A stretch of DNA of 64,000 nucleotides from Hybos culiciformis. Taxonomy: Eukaryota > Arthropoda > Insecta > Diptera > Hybotidae. Of the stretch, positions 1 to 18,296 are shown in pieces; the stretch's first letter is position 1; each line of letters begins with the position of its first letter. The DNA is taken from NCBI GenBank assembly GCA_964007475.1, contig OZ023274.1, positions 22,464,043 to 22,528,042 on the forward strand, read 5' to 3'. The notes under the pieces were generated by a model. The model made no database searches. It was not told the DNA's origin and saw only the letters and a list, made by a program, of their open reading frames with translations. The position numbers and the translations under genes are program-made.

Positions 1-3000
1 GGAAAACGTCCGTTTGAATCTAATGGTGAAGAAAGCCCACGAAAAAAATTTTTTAAACTTGATGACTTAACGCAAATATCAACAAAATCATTCTATTCCA
101 AGCAAGCTAAAAAAACTATTATTTCTACACCATTACCAGTAAATTATAATTCACCAAAAAAGAGACATCGTACTAAGAATCGAAGAAAACCATCAAGCAT
201 TAATAAAGGTAAAATTAAAAAAAATAGTTTATATTAAAAGATGTAATTAGTGAATCAGCGATTAATTATTTCTTCATTCTTAATTTTTCAGGGGTCAAGC
301 ATGGAATAAAAAAAGATCGTAGAAGAACAGCAACAATGTCCATTGATGATATTTTGAAATCAATCAAAAATGAGAAATTAAAACATTTGCCTTCTAAACG
401 ATTATCATCGGAAAAAATAGCTCTTGTCCATAATATTCTAAAATCAAGCCAAAATCCCATTGAAATGGCCAGACCATTGAAAATTAATCCTCAGATGGAG
501 GTAAGCTGTCGATTTTCAGATATCGAATCATCAGATGATGATGAAAATGATATTAATGTAGAAGAAAATGAAATAGGCATAACTAATCATAATTCCAAAG
601 TGAATAATAATGATGAACTCAAAGAAAATTTCAATAATTTAAATGAGAAATCAGTTCAGCAATCAGCATCAAAAAAGAAGTTTTTTAAATCTGGAGATAC
701 TAAGACTAGAAAGCAAGTTAATATTACTGATAACATTAAAGCAGATTTCTCAAAGGATAGAAAATTGACTCTGATAAAAGAAAAAAAGAAACGAAAAACC
801 AAAATTCGAACAGGTAATTATTCTAAGCTTTTATAATAATAATAATGGTAAAATAATTAAGTTCAATGCTTGTTTTTAATTATTAATAATTTATATTTAA
901 GGAACCTGTTAGAACATCTAAAGTTTTATTAAATAAAATATCACAAATAAACAATGATTTCAAAATTACCGTAATACTAAGAGAATTTACAAGTTTATTG
1001 ATGAAAATAAAATTAAAAAAATAATGATTTCTTAATTGTTCAGCTACACGGAACTTTACAATTACTTCATATTCAGTATCGCTCAAAACATTAGCAACTT
1101 TTTCATAAATTTCTTTTTTATCAAAAAATGATGAAAATAATTAAAAATTTCTAACATAAACATCTTTTCATTAAAATTTACAATTGTATTTTATGAAATT
1201 TGTGTGAAATATTTATAATAAAATTTTTTTTTCAAAGATCTATTTTTTTAAGTCTAAAAATTTTGAGTTCAAATGTTCAAAACAATAGCAACTTTTTCTA
1301 TTTAACTAATTTTCTTCCTTGATTTTAGCATTGAGTATATAATAATATTTATAAGAAGTTTAACGCCTTTTTAGATTTTCCGAAAATCCTTTTTGTGCTA
1401 AATTGTACTAGGTTTATGCTACGCTATATTGAAAATTGGCGGGGATAGAGCAACTCGTTTTTTAAAAAAAAAAGTTAACTCACCAATTTTTGTTGTGCTC
1501 AGTGTATGCAAAATTATAACAATTAAAATAATATTTGATTTCGTCTGAATCGTCAAGTTCAGGTGTGCTTCAAAAAAAAACCCCAATAAGACGGGGCTAA
1601 CTTCATCAATACATTGATAATATTCTCGTCATTTTTGAGTTCTTTAAAAAAAAATTTTGAAATTTACTTGCATAAACCCTGCATCTCTTATAAATATTAC
1701 TATACAATAATTTTAGTTACTTATTTCAAAATCCTTTATTTTTTACAACGTTTTTATTAAGTCACTTTCTTGTCTGTTTGTCTGTCCACGAAATTTTGCA
1801 ATCAAAATTTAGACCATTTTCCGACAAGCTACAGCTCTGAAACTTTAAATATAGCTCTGAATCCGATGACAATTCAATATTCCACCACTTTAATCATGAT
1901 GTCAAAAGTTTCTTGTCTGTTTGTCTGCCCGCGAAATTTTGCAATCAAATTTTCACAACGAAAAGTTTGTTCAATGTCATTCAAATTTAGTACATAAAAA
2001 GAGGAAATAGTTAAAACACATAAATTTCGTAACAAAAAATGTATTGGCCTCCTACCTAGCGTCCTTCCCTTGGGGAGGACTTCAAAAGTTCGTCCGATCG
2101 ATTTCATTCAAATTTGGTACATTAAAAGAGGACATAATTGAACACACAAATTTAGTAACAAAAATTTTGTTGGCCTTCTACCGAGCGACCGCCTCTGCAG
2201 GAGGACTTCAGAAATTCGTCCGATTTCATTCAAATTTGATACATAAAAAGAAGACATGATTCAACACATAAAATTCGTAACAAAAAATTGATTGGCCTCC
2301 TACCCAGCGATCTTCTCTGGGGAAGAACTTCAAAAGTTCGTCCGATTTCATTCAAATTTGGTAAATAAAAAGAGGAAATGATTAAACACAAAAATTTTTT
2401 AACAAAAAATAATCAGTTAGAGTCCGTAGCTAAGCACGGGTTGACGTTTAGTTGACTAAAAAGAAGAAAATAAATAATAAATAAAAAAGTTTTAAAAACC
2501 ACGTTTTTTAATTGAAGAAAATAAAAATTTTTCTCCGGCTCATTCAGAGAATTGTGGACACACATACTTGAAACTGATTACAACAGTCCATAACTATAGA
2601 AACGTGGGGCGCATTTTTACGACACATTTATAGTATTACCTCAAAAATGTGCTCGACGTTTCTAGTTATAGACTGTTGTACTCAGTTTGAAGTATGTGTG
2701 TCCACAATCCTCTGAATGAGCTGGAGAAAATTTTTGAACTTTTTTATTTATTATTTTTGTTATTATTGTCATTGTTCCGTTACATTGACTAGTAAATTAC
2801 AAAGTAATTTTTTAAAAGCAATATCATTCTAACTTCCAAGCCTGTTTTGCCTTTTCGAATAACCATGTTAAATTTTAAATTTTATGGACGTACTGTATTG
2901 ATATCGGATTTCTTTCAAGTCATGGGGTGAAGTCAATTCATCGTATTAAAGGATATAATACACGAATATTGCTTATGAAGTGATAATACCATTTGTTGAG

Positions 3001-5530
3001 GAGAAAATGCCGATAAAATGACTGATAATGATCCTGAACATACAAGCCGAACCGGTAAAGATTGTTTCAAAGTTCGAAATCTTGGAACTTTCCACTAGCT
3101 AAACCAATATGGATTTCAAACCAAAATAGAACTTCTGGGAAACAGTGGACTTACGATTTGAGAGAAAAAAAACCAAAACAAAACATGGGTTATTGGAATC
3201 AGTAAAACAGGCTTGGAGAGAATCCTTCCAAAAAATTACTTTGTAATTTTTTAGCCAATGTAACCAATAACGTTAGAAATAACAAAAACTAATAGATTCT
3301 GGACTAAATAATTAAAATTATCGAAGAACATTAGTTAAATAGAAAAAGTTGCTATTGTTTTGTTTTAAACCCAAAATTTTAGACTTAAGAAAACAGATTT
3401 TTTTTGTTATTTTATTTTTTACACAATTTCATGAAACACATTATAAAAAGTTGTTTATGTAGAAATTTTTAATTATTTTTTATAATTTTTTGATAAAAGA
3501 AGAAATTTATGGAAAAGTTACTGATGTTTTGAGCGATACATAGCAACTGCAAAATCTATAAATGAAAACTTTCCTGTACCTTTCCAAACCCTAAAAGATT
3601 ATGTTTTATTGTTAGAAAAGAACTTTAAAATTGTGTCAAATGGAGAAAATAATCACAATTATTATACTATTGATTGTCATTTATGAAAGTAACATTAACA
3701 TAATATATTCATATTTTTCTAGATGATTTATTCTCGATGGAACAAAGTAATGTTGATAATATTATTGAACATTTGAATATGGAATTTATTGATACAAAAG
3801 AAACTACTTCATCAAGCATTAATTCAAACACATTAAATCATGAATTTTATTCAAGAATACCATATCAAACAGTTGATTCAGAAAAAATAAAAGAACAAAA
3901 AATTTTAGTGGATTTCCTTGTTTCAAATAATATTTGTACAGAAGAAAATTTCAACATTTTTATTGTAGACCCGGACAATAATGAGGGAGAAATTGATCGA
4001 ATTTTTAGAAGTGTATGTAATGTTGAGTTGACCAATTTTCGAAAAAGAATTCCTTACAATACTTCAGATCCTGAGAAAATAGAGCAACAAATGTTATTGA
4101 TGGATTTCTTAATAGATAATAATATTTGCACTGAAGAAAATTTTCAAATTTTTATTGCTGATCCAGAGAATCACACAGAAGAAGCTGAAAAAATTGTTGA
4201 TAGCTTAATTTTAATAACAAACAATGAACTTCCAATAGAAAATATGGATATTGAAAAAGAATCGACACAAGAAACTAACAAAGTAGCATTGCAAAATCAA
4301 TTATTTGAAAACGAATCGTCGGAAAAAATTTTATTACCGGTTATAAATGAAACAAACGAAACGGATTTAGAGGGTCAAAAATCAACTGATGATCCGAAAT
4401 TTTATCCAATATTTTACGCGAATAAATCATGTAAGCCAATTTTGAAAAAGTCATCTAGAATTCGGCAATCTTTGAGTCTAACGAAAGCTGCAACGGGTTC
4501 AAATCAATATCAAATTGATTTTGGACAGAAAAATTATGGCGCCAAACAATGTAGTCAGTGTGGTCTTATTTACAGTTGTCATGAACCCGAAGAAGAAAAA
4601 ATTCATTCTGAATATCACCAGTCATTACATATTTTAAAATTCCGAGGCTGGATTGATGAAGATGTTGTTTTCACTTATCCAGAATGGGGGTTTGATGGTA
4701 GAATAATACGCATCACGAATTTTGCACACCAAAAGAAAAAGGAACGTCTTTTAGAAATTTTAAAAGAAGTTGTTGATAAAGAATTAGGATTTTCGTCTTA
4801 TATTTTACCTGAAGAATATGTGGTAAGTAAATATTTTCAAATGTAATACCTACCATTATCAAAACTAGGACCGTTTATATGTAAAGGTAAAAAGATTGTA
4901 ATTAATACAGAATCGCGTCAAACTTGCATTTTTAAATTGACAATACCCACTTGCACCGACAAATAAAAGTATCAAAAAGGAATCATAAACGTTAGGTAAA
5001 ATAAACCAAAACGTTATCCGAAAAGCGATTTGTAGAAATACTAACCAGACGAGTTTAGTATTGTTTCACGCATTCTGTTTCAAAAAAATAGTTCTAATAA
5101 TGATGATTTTTAAATTTTACAGGTATTTCTAGCTATTCGACAACAAAGGATAGTTGGTTTGTGTTTGGTACAATTTTTGGAATCTGCTAATCGCTACATA
5201 TGTATAAATGGGGTTGATTGCTGTACGGAAGAAAGTTTTCAAGCTAAGTTAATAGCCTTTTCTTTTTATTTTGCTCTTAAACTTTCTATTTCAATCTTTT
5301 TACTTTGATCTAATTTCATTATTTTTAGATGTGGAATATCGAGACTTTGGGTATCACCATTTCATCGAAGAATTCATGTGGCAACAAAACTTATAGCAGC
5401 TGTTCAAACTAATACTATTAGTGGAGAAAGCATTGATTTAGAATTAATTGCTTTTAGCTCGCCAACAGAATACGGAAAAATTTTTGCACAAAAAATTACT
5501 AAGAGAACTGATTTTTTAGTTTATCAATAA
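1..5530 (+). CDS. eco: Cohesin acetyltransferase Eco/ESCO (5' partial)
   Basis: Acetylates the SMC3 cohesin subunit in the nucleus to lock sister-chromatid cohesion during S phase (family knowledge). Coding exons read as 1-208, 292-813, 3723-4822, 5123-5247 and 5329-5530; phases match at every join and give 718 residues in the window, with the start codon further left. The N-terminal half is basic, Ser/Asn-rich and probably disordered. Residues about 287-341 and 349-406 are two copies of one module (IPYxT..DxEKI ... NNICTEENF.IFI.DP). A C2H2 finger follows at about 520-542 (CSQCG ... HSEYH). The GNAT domain runs from about 611 to the end, with KCGISRLWVSPFHRR, ELIAFSSPTEYGKIFA and the typical FLVY ending. 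Odd points: the acetyl-CoA loop reads RRIHVA where ESCO proteins usually have RRxGIA, and FSSPT replaces FSDPT. The poly(A) signal is at 5556-5561. The third exon follows a 2.9-kb transposon-filled intron. Confidence 0.93.
1767..2410. repeat. Degenerate tandem repeat, ~125-bp unit
   Basis: Units carrying TTGGCC, an AGCG box, GGGGAGGACTTCAAAAG, TTCGTCCGATTTCATTCAAA and ACATAAAAAGAGGA recur with TTGGCC at 2044, 2170 and 2292 (spacing 126 and 122). Before it, TTGTCTGTTTGTCTG followed by GCGAAATTTTGCAATC occurs twice, near 1770 and 1914. A related copy lies in opposite orientation at 11297-11582. These look like the 3' portions of a retrotransposon or other dispersed family amplified in tandem; the class is inferred. 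Confidence 0.6.
2470..2757. repeat. 288-bp palindrome (foldback/MITE)
   Basis: The left arm, with CTCATTCAGAG, TTGTGGACACACATACTT and CTATAGAAACGT, is repeated in reverse complement on the right with few mismatches. The centre is near 2627 and only a short unpaired loop of about 17 bases remains. Flanking A/T-rich arms (AATAATAAATAAAAAAGTT) also pair. This is the form of a foldback element or a MITE made of two inverted halves. No coding potential. Confidence 0.75.
2765..3275 (+). mobile_element. Tc1/mariner-like transposon relic
   Basis: Imperfect inverted ends of about 95 bp (about 2765-2870 against 3180-3275; shared ATTACAAAGTAATTTTTT and CCAAGCCTGTTTT) enclose a broken transposase. Translated pieces give LHRI-like VLKDII / IKGYNT, then DNDPEHTSR and GKDCFKVRNL, then a scrambled version of the PxxSPDLNPIENLW motif, which is the usual order near the last catalytic acidic residues of Tc1-like transposases. 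The N-terminal DNA-binding half is missing and frameshifts are many, so it is dead and internally deleted. Confidence 0.7.
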
Positions 5531-6797
5531 ATTTGCAATAATAGACTTTTTTGTAAATAAAGTAGGAAGTAGGTTCTCACTAAATAAATATTCGTTATTC
5601 GGCAGTTTGGTAGAATGAAAATTTTGTAGCACTTTTAAAAATGTTTTAAACATTTGTCAACCTGATATTAAACTGTAAATAAAAGTCTATTCCTATACTT
5701 TTCTTGTAGCGTTGTCACAGACTTTTTTTTCTATCAGGAACTAAGTAACTTTTTTATAGCTTTAGTTATATTTATCACAAAGACCACACTTTTTAATTTT
5801 TTTTCTTTTGTTATACAATTTCTATCGTGTTCTTTTAACAAAGTTTTTTGTTTTTCTTCGAAGTTTTGAGATTTTTTTTTTGTTTTTTGTGCAGGTCAAC
5901 GAAAGATAGATTGTCATGAATATGAAGAAAAAAAACCATAACTTCCAAAAAAAAAGTGTAGTTATTTTTTAATTTTGATTAATCTAATTCCAAAAGAAAG
6001 TGTTATCGAAATATTATAATTTCAATAATTTAATTCCTATTTTCCATTTCTTTTTTAGCTTTCTAAACAGTATAATTTAATTATGATTGAAATTTTACTA
6101 AGCAATGTCCGCAAAAGTTTAAGCTTTACAATATTTATTGTAGTTTACAACAAATATATATTTAATATTGTTTATTCATCAAAAGGAGATAGATATTCCA
6201 ACTGAATGTTTAATTAATTATAATACATGTTTATGATGTTATTGATATTTATATTAAAAACTTCGAAATATAAAAACATATTATTTGTTATAAAAATTAT
6301 TTCTAAATTTTCTTTTTAAAGCTAATAGCTAATTGCACACTAAGCAAATATTTGTTAATTTGTTGATAAAACACTGTAAACGAAAATGAGAAATATTTGC
6401 AGAAAAACTATTTGCTTCAAGTCATGGCAAAGAACAGCAAAGACGAAAAAAATATATTTACTGCATCTTAACAAATATATTTTTTACCAGTGCACTCAGT
6501 AGTAATAAGTAGCAAATAAGTGACGAGCAAAAACTTGCAAACAGATATTTTCTTTTCCTTTTATTTGCCGGTATTTTTTTGTGAAGTTAATTGAAGAATT
6601 ATGGAAGAAGAAATTGAAAAAACGATTATGGGCCTTCAGCCAAAAAGGATTTGATATTCTGAATACAAGTATGATTTGACGAAAGAACTATGTAAACTTA
6701 TTTTTTTAAAATCAAAATAATCAAAATTTTTAAATATCTTATTATATATATATATAATATTTTTTTTTTAAATTTCAACAAAAGAAAGTTGTACATA
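5531..6797. other. Intergenic, eco 3' side; no gene seen
   Basis: Begins with the eco 3' UTR and its AATAAA at 5556-5561. The rest is A/T-rich sequence with no convincing exon, RNA gene or transposon on either strand. Confidence 0.6.
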
Positions 6798-7891
6798 CCC
6801 AGCTAGCACTGAATGCATTTTGAATCAATTCAAAATACATTGAACGTGATACTTGAATGCATTACTATACGTTACTTTTTTCAAAGAGGTTTTGATTACG
6901 ATGTCCGCCTGTAGAATATATCTCCCCTTAAAAATGGTTACGGCAAATGCATCACAAAATGCATTTCGAAAAGGTATTTAGAACGTATTTAGGAAATGTA
7001 TTTCTGAATACATTTAAATAATGAGTTTTAAATCTATTTTGGAAATATATTGATAATGCATTTAAGGAATGAGTTTAGAATGTATTTTGGAAATATATCG
7101 GTAATGCATTTAAGGAATGAGTTTAGAATGTTTTTTGGAAATATATTCGTAATGGATTTTTGGAATGTATTACAAATTCATTTAGAAAAATAGAAAAAAA
7201 TCCGTTTTTATTTTAAAATATTTATTTTATATATTTTATATATTTATTTAAGCAAAATAAAGAAATTAAAAAATTAATTCTAATAAAACGAATAACGAAA
7301 AGTTCACATGAAAAAATGGAAAATAAAACTAAGACATATATTTAAACATAATTAAATAATTAACATATTTTCTTTATTCTGCACCTTTACTTTTTCCCTT
7401 TTCCGAAAGTTAACCGAGTGAATTCTTCTATGAGCGTGTTTCAAATTATTTTTCATTTCTTCTTCAAACTTCGCTAATCCGAAATCATCGATTTTATCGT
7501 ATCTATTAATAGAAAAATTGGGTCATGTAATATTTAAAAATTGAAGCAGAACAATTTTTTTGACTTACAAAATCATTGAAATAACTTCATTTTCCAGGTT
7601 CTGGTTGAGAATCTGTATATCCTGGACCGTTTCCAGTGGAAATTAAAATTTTTTATAATTATTTTCAGGAGATTCCTGGAACACAGCTTTTGAAAGTTAT
7701 TAACTAAATTAAAATTTTTGTACGATACATATTTTTTTTTATAAATTTTAATCACTAATTAGCCTTGACTTCAAAACACAAGCATACTAAAGAGAGTATA
7801 GTAATCAATTACGTTCGTGTACTATAGAATCATTAGAGAATGCATTCCTTTATGTTTTTTTGAGTAATCGATTGCGATTGTGCTAGCTGGG
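6798..7891. mobile_element. TIR element, CCCAGCTAGCAC family, long copy
   Basis: Perfect 12-bp terminal inverted repeats CCCAGCTAGCAC ... GTGCTAGCTGGG, flanked by TA on both sides (6796-6797 and 7892-7893). Subterminal DNA carries a repeated block of about 60 bp built from AATGCATTTAAGGAATGAG and TTTTGGAAATATAT at 7050-7160. A shorter relative lies at 47419-47733 in opposite orientation and aligns at both ends. The interior (about 7180-7780) is extra. It holds two pieces that could splice on the - strand (see the next entry). The superfamily is unclear; a 2-bp target duplication would fit Tc1/mariner-like MITEs. Confidence 0.8.
7380..7645 (-). pseudogene. Possible cargo coding fragment inside TIR element
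   Basis: On the - strand, LETVQDIQILNQNLENEVISMI is followed by a GTAAGT donor. The intron runs to a TTCTATTAATAG acceptor, then an open stretch through YDKIDDFGLAKFEEEMK, NNLKHAHRRIHSV and a basic tail to a stop. The join keeps the frame. The shape is loosely like the DUF4806 region found in many insect repeat-associated proteins, but that is only an impression. It may be captured host or transposon sequence, or chance. Confidence 0.3.
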
Positions 7892-8390
7892 TATATCATT
7901 TATTTTCCCCAAATTCTTATTATTTTCAGAATTACAGATGTCACAAACTTTGTTAAAAATTGATGAAAAAATTCAAAAAAACAAAGTTTTCAATAACAAA
8001 CAAGTTTTTAAAATTTTATTGCTAATCATGTAACAATTAATGAATATGACTGTAAAATTTAATATCTAACATTAATACTTATATATAAAATTATAATTAT
8101 TAGGAATTAAATTTAAATATCAAAATTTTTCTTATAGAATTTTTTTAAATTTTATGGGTTAAAAATACTTAATTTAATAAATCGTATACAATCAATGTAT
8201 CTTTGTCCACTGCGGGTGCTACATATCTTTACATTGAATATAAATTTTAAAATTATAATTATAGTAGATTATATTTTAGCTCCCCAGACAATTTTATTTG
8301 TTATTTATTAATCGCCGTAATTTCAAATAAATTATAGTATATGTACATATACTTACAATATAGTTAAAGTAAAGTTAATAAATTAAAACT

Positions 8391-15237
<6,847 letters not shown>

Positions 15238-15909
15238 AATTTTAATTTTTTTTTTTAATGATTTTATTCAAAAATAAAATATTATTATGTCCTAAATATT
15301 TTTTATTAAAAAAAAATTAAAAAAAAAATAATTTTTTTTTTGGTTTAAAATTTTGCACACAAAAATCTTTTTTCCTGTTTTTAAAAAATAAAAATAAATT
15401 AAATTCTTAAGCAAATTTTTTATCCGAACCCTCTGAAAAACGTTTTAAAAATGATTATAAATTCTGAATTTCACTCAAATTTATAAAAATCATAAGAATA
15501 AAAATATACTTAGGTATTTGTATATACATATAAATATATTTATAAAAAAATATTTAGTAAATAAATATATAAAAAAAATATTTGAAAAACATAACGAACG
15601 ATCTATCAACAAAAAACAGCCGAGAATTCAGTTGAAAACAATTTTTTTTTATATAAATAGAATAGAGAATATTCCCTAATTCTTATATGAGTGTAATATT
15701 TATTATTACATTTATATATTTTTTTTTTTGCAAAATAAAAACAATAATAGTTTTGTTTAAATGAAACTATCTGTAATATATGTAAATTTTTAATTTGACG
15801 AGCAAGAAAATGAGGTCCAATGCAATTTTTTTTGAAGAATTTTTTTTTTATTAGATAAACTTTTATATTATTCAATTATATAAATATTATGATGTTGTGT
15901 ACATAATAG

Positions 15910-16384
15910 CTTGTTTACACTTAGCTAATTTAACATGTTCGGACAACGAACATGTTCCGTTGGTGTTTTTGATGTTGTTTTTTCATAGTAAAAAAATTAA
16001 AACAGAAACACGTTCTTGAACATGTTTCTACAAAAACATGTTAATTTTCAGAAATGAATGAGTAATTTTTGAATAATATTTTGTTAGGCAATATTCAGTA
16101 TGCATTAATTTTTACTTGGTATGTCATTTTTGACTTTGAAATTTTATAAAGGTGGAGATACACTCATGATAAATGACGCGCGAGTTCTTAACCTTGACAC
16201 AACTTCATATATTTTAACTTTTTTGGGCGCGTCAGTTCCTTTGAGCTTATCTCCGGTATTATTTGAAATTTTTTATCTGACAGAGCTAAACATGTTAACA
16301 TACGAAAAACTTCGTCTGAACGGTCGATTTTCCAAAGATGTTTAACTCCTTTCGAACATGTTAAATTAGCGAAGTGTGAACAAG
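15910..16384. mobile_element. MITE with 32-bp inverted ends
   Basis: CTTGTTTACACTTAGCTAAT... at the left end is repeated in inverse at the right (32 bp, two differences). Subterminal copies of AACATGTT occur inside. The element is 475 bp with no transposase. A clear target duplication was not found, so the exact ends or superfamily are uncertain. Two overlapping open frames here are chance products of the repeat. Confidence 0.75.
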
Positions 16385-17262
16385 GCATAAGGTATAATTT
16401 TCCAAAAAAAAAAAACAATTAACCCCATGTGTGACAGGAAATAAAATTATTTTTGTGACGTAAGTTCTTAATTAGCTTTAGTTTAATTTCATATACTTTT
16501 CGAAATTTTTGATGTAAAATTCTAAGTGTTAAGATTAAAATAATTTGTTGTTGTTTAATTTACATAATTGTTGTTGTTTAATTTACATAAATATATTAGC
16601 TGTACGTTATACTCTAACTCTTTGTTTTTGTAATATAACTATATCATTATTATATAAATTGGCTAATAAACTTTAAATTGGCTAATAAACCCAATTTTTA
16701 TATCAAATGTTTATAATTGACAATATCTGTTGATAAGCAATCGAACTCTGTTCCTTGATTTGATCTGGCTAGATATTATCACAGAAACTTAGGTACTTAG
16801 TCATTCTTGAAACACGTATACTTTTGGTTTAATATAATAAGACAAATTTATATTTTTTGCACTAACTTTATAGTGATATTTTGGCTCGAATTTTGACTTA
16901 ATAATTTTTAACATTAAATATGTAGTCTAGTACTCTAGATTAGTTATACTTATAAATTTTAATAACAAATAAATAAACAAGCTTTCATTCAAGGACATTT
17001 TTATACGTTGCTACTGTAAAAGTGTGTACAATGTAGTATATACATTGTATATATTATTAAAACTTACAATGTGACACACGTGAGATAATTAACATACATA
17101 CGTATTTACTTTTTTTGCACAATTTTTATTTTAAATAATGTCACTTAATTTTAACTGAACAGCAATTTATAATAAACATTTAGGTCTTTATTTCTTAATT
17201 TTAACATTATTTATAATATTTCAACTTACCCAGCAATATGGTTCTTCAACTCTCCAACTTAC

Positions 17263-17321
17263 CTTTAATTATATCACCAATTTTGCGAGCAGTGACACAT
17301 GTCTCATTTTGCAACATTAGT
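17263..17321 (-). other. Candidate orphan exon
   Basis: On the - strand a TTTCTAG acceptor precedes a 59-bp segment ending at a strong donor (AAAG|GTAAGT). One frame reads through as MLQNETCVTARKIGDIIKG. It is about 2 kb upstream of the Tdh start codon and ends in phase 1. It could be an exon of an unrecognised gene, an alternative upstream Tdh exon, or chance. The peptide is not recognised. Confidence 0.3.
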
Positions 17322-18296
17322 CTAGAAATTTGCAATATATAATATAATAATTATATAACAATAAAGTGATCAAACAGTTGTTACACATCGTAGAAAAAAA
17401 ATTTCGTAACCCATTAAAAGTACACAGCAGAAGTGGGTGTTTTTTTAATTGTGATCAAACATCAAACATGAAAATCTTATGAAAATCCTATTCTCTTTTG
17501 CATTCGGGTGAATTGCACCAGAATAGAATATGAGTATACGATTTTCGAACGATGTTTACATTCGATGGTAATTCAATTTAAAAAGATCAATAAATTTACT
17601 ATCACAAAGGGAGAATTGATTGCTAGTTGTAAGTTTGTTTGTATTTGATTTGTTGATAAGTTACGTTTGTCTAAACAAGAACAAGATTTTCTTAAAATCA
17701 TAATTTCGTAGAACTAAATATGGATATTTTTGTTTAATATCCAACGCTATTAGCAACTTTAATTCTTGTTGTGAATAAGCTGACCATACTCAGGAGGACA
17801 TATTCAGAATATTTTTAGTTTTTAGCAAATATCTCGAAAGCGGTGCATTTTACAGCAAGTGGCGGATCAACCTATACGCCAATGAAGCTGCAGCTTCAGG
17901 CCCCTAAAAGGGGACTCAAAGTACATTTTAAAGTAAATAAAACAAACTTGGTTATAACATACGAATTATAACTACAATTTTCTAGAATATGTTAATATGT
18001 CTATTTTGGTTTTCGATGTGATACTAAAGTGATGTGAAAGGAAGTTCCGCTCTTTATAAAACTTCAAAGTCTTCTGAAATATGAAAGCTTTTTACTATTT
18101 TTTTTGTCAAAAAAATAAATACAGAGAAAACAATTTATTGAAAGTTTTTAAAAAATGATTATCACTCCACTTCGGAAACAAAAATAGGCCCTTAAGTCTA
18201 CGTGATGTCACCACTATAATATAAAATTTAAAAACTGTAATAATATATTGACATTTGTTCCATTTTTCATTAGGATTATCTGTTAAGGGGGTATTC

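Larger units (their letters stand above)
1076..3539. mobile_element. Element bounded by ~230-250 bp inverted repeats
   Basis: Bases 1076-1328 and 3312-3539 are inverted copies of each other; the left end GTATCGCTCAAAAC matches the reverse complement of the right end, and similarity continues inward through CAATAGCAACTTTTTCTATT. Other repeats sit between the arms. The family is not recognised. Read on the - strand, the left arm and its outer flank are open (KVANVLSDTEYEV...), and the right arm read on the + strand gives a similar peptide. They may be remains of a coding segment duplicated in inverted orientation. Confidence 0.6.
814..3722 (+). other. eco: Large eco intron filled with transposon relics
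   Basis: The donor GTAATT at 814 joins the acceptor TTTTCTAG ending at 3722 and keeps the frame (G|AT). Inside lie, in order: an inverted-repeat arm (1076-1328), a tandem repeat tract (about 1767-2410), a 288-bp palindrome (2470-2757), a Tc1-like relic (about 2765-3275) and the second inverted arm (3312-3539). No eco exon fits inside; the open stretch after the possible acceptor at 900-901 hits a stop at once in the required phase. Confidence 0.85.

Noticed and set aside
336..836. Independent gene starting at the ATG at 336
   Set aside because: The frame is open upstream to an acceptor at 291 and joins in phase to the exon ending at 208. The last codons run past a GTAATT donor at 814. It is an internal eco exon.
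902..1018. Extra eco exon after the acceptor at 900-901
   Set aside because: The preceding exon ends in phase 1, which gives an immediate TAG. The join 813 to 3723 is in frame and leads straight into the known ESCO region.
883..1086. Minus-strand ORF of 67 aa
   Set aside because: Only its first third looks coding and belongs to the inverted repeat arm; the rest is A/T-rich noise.
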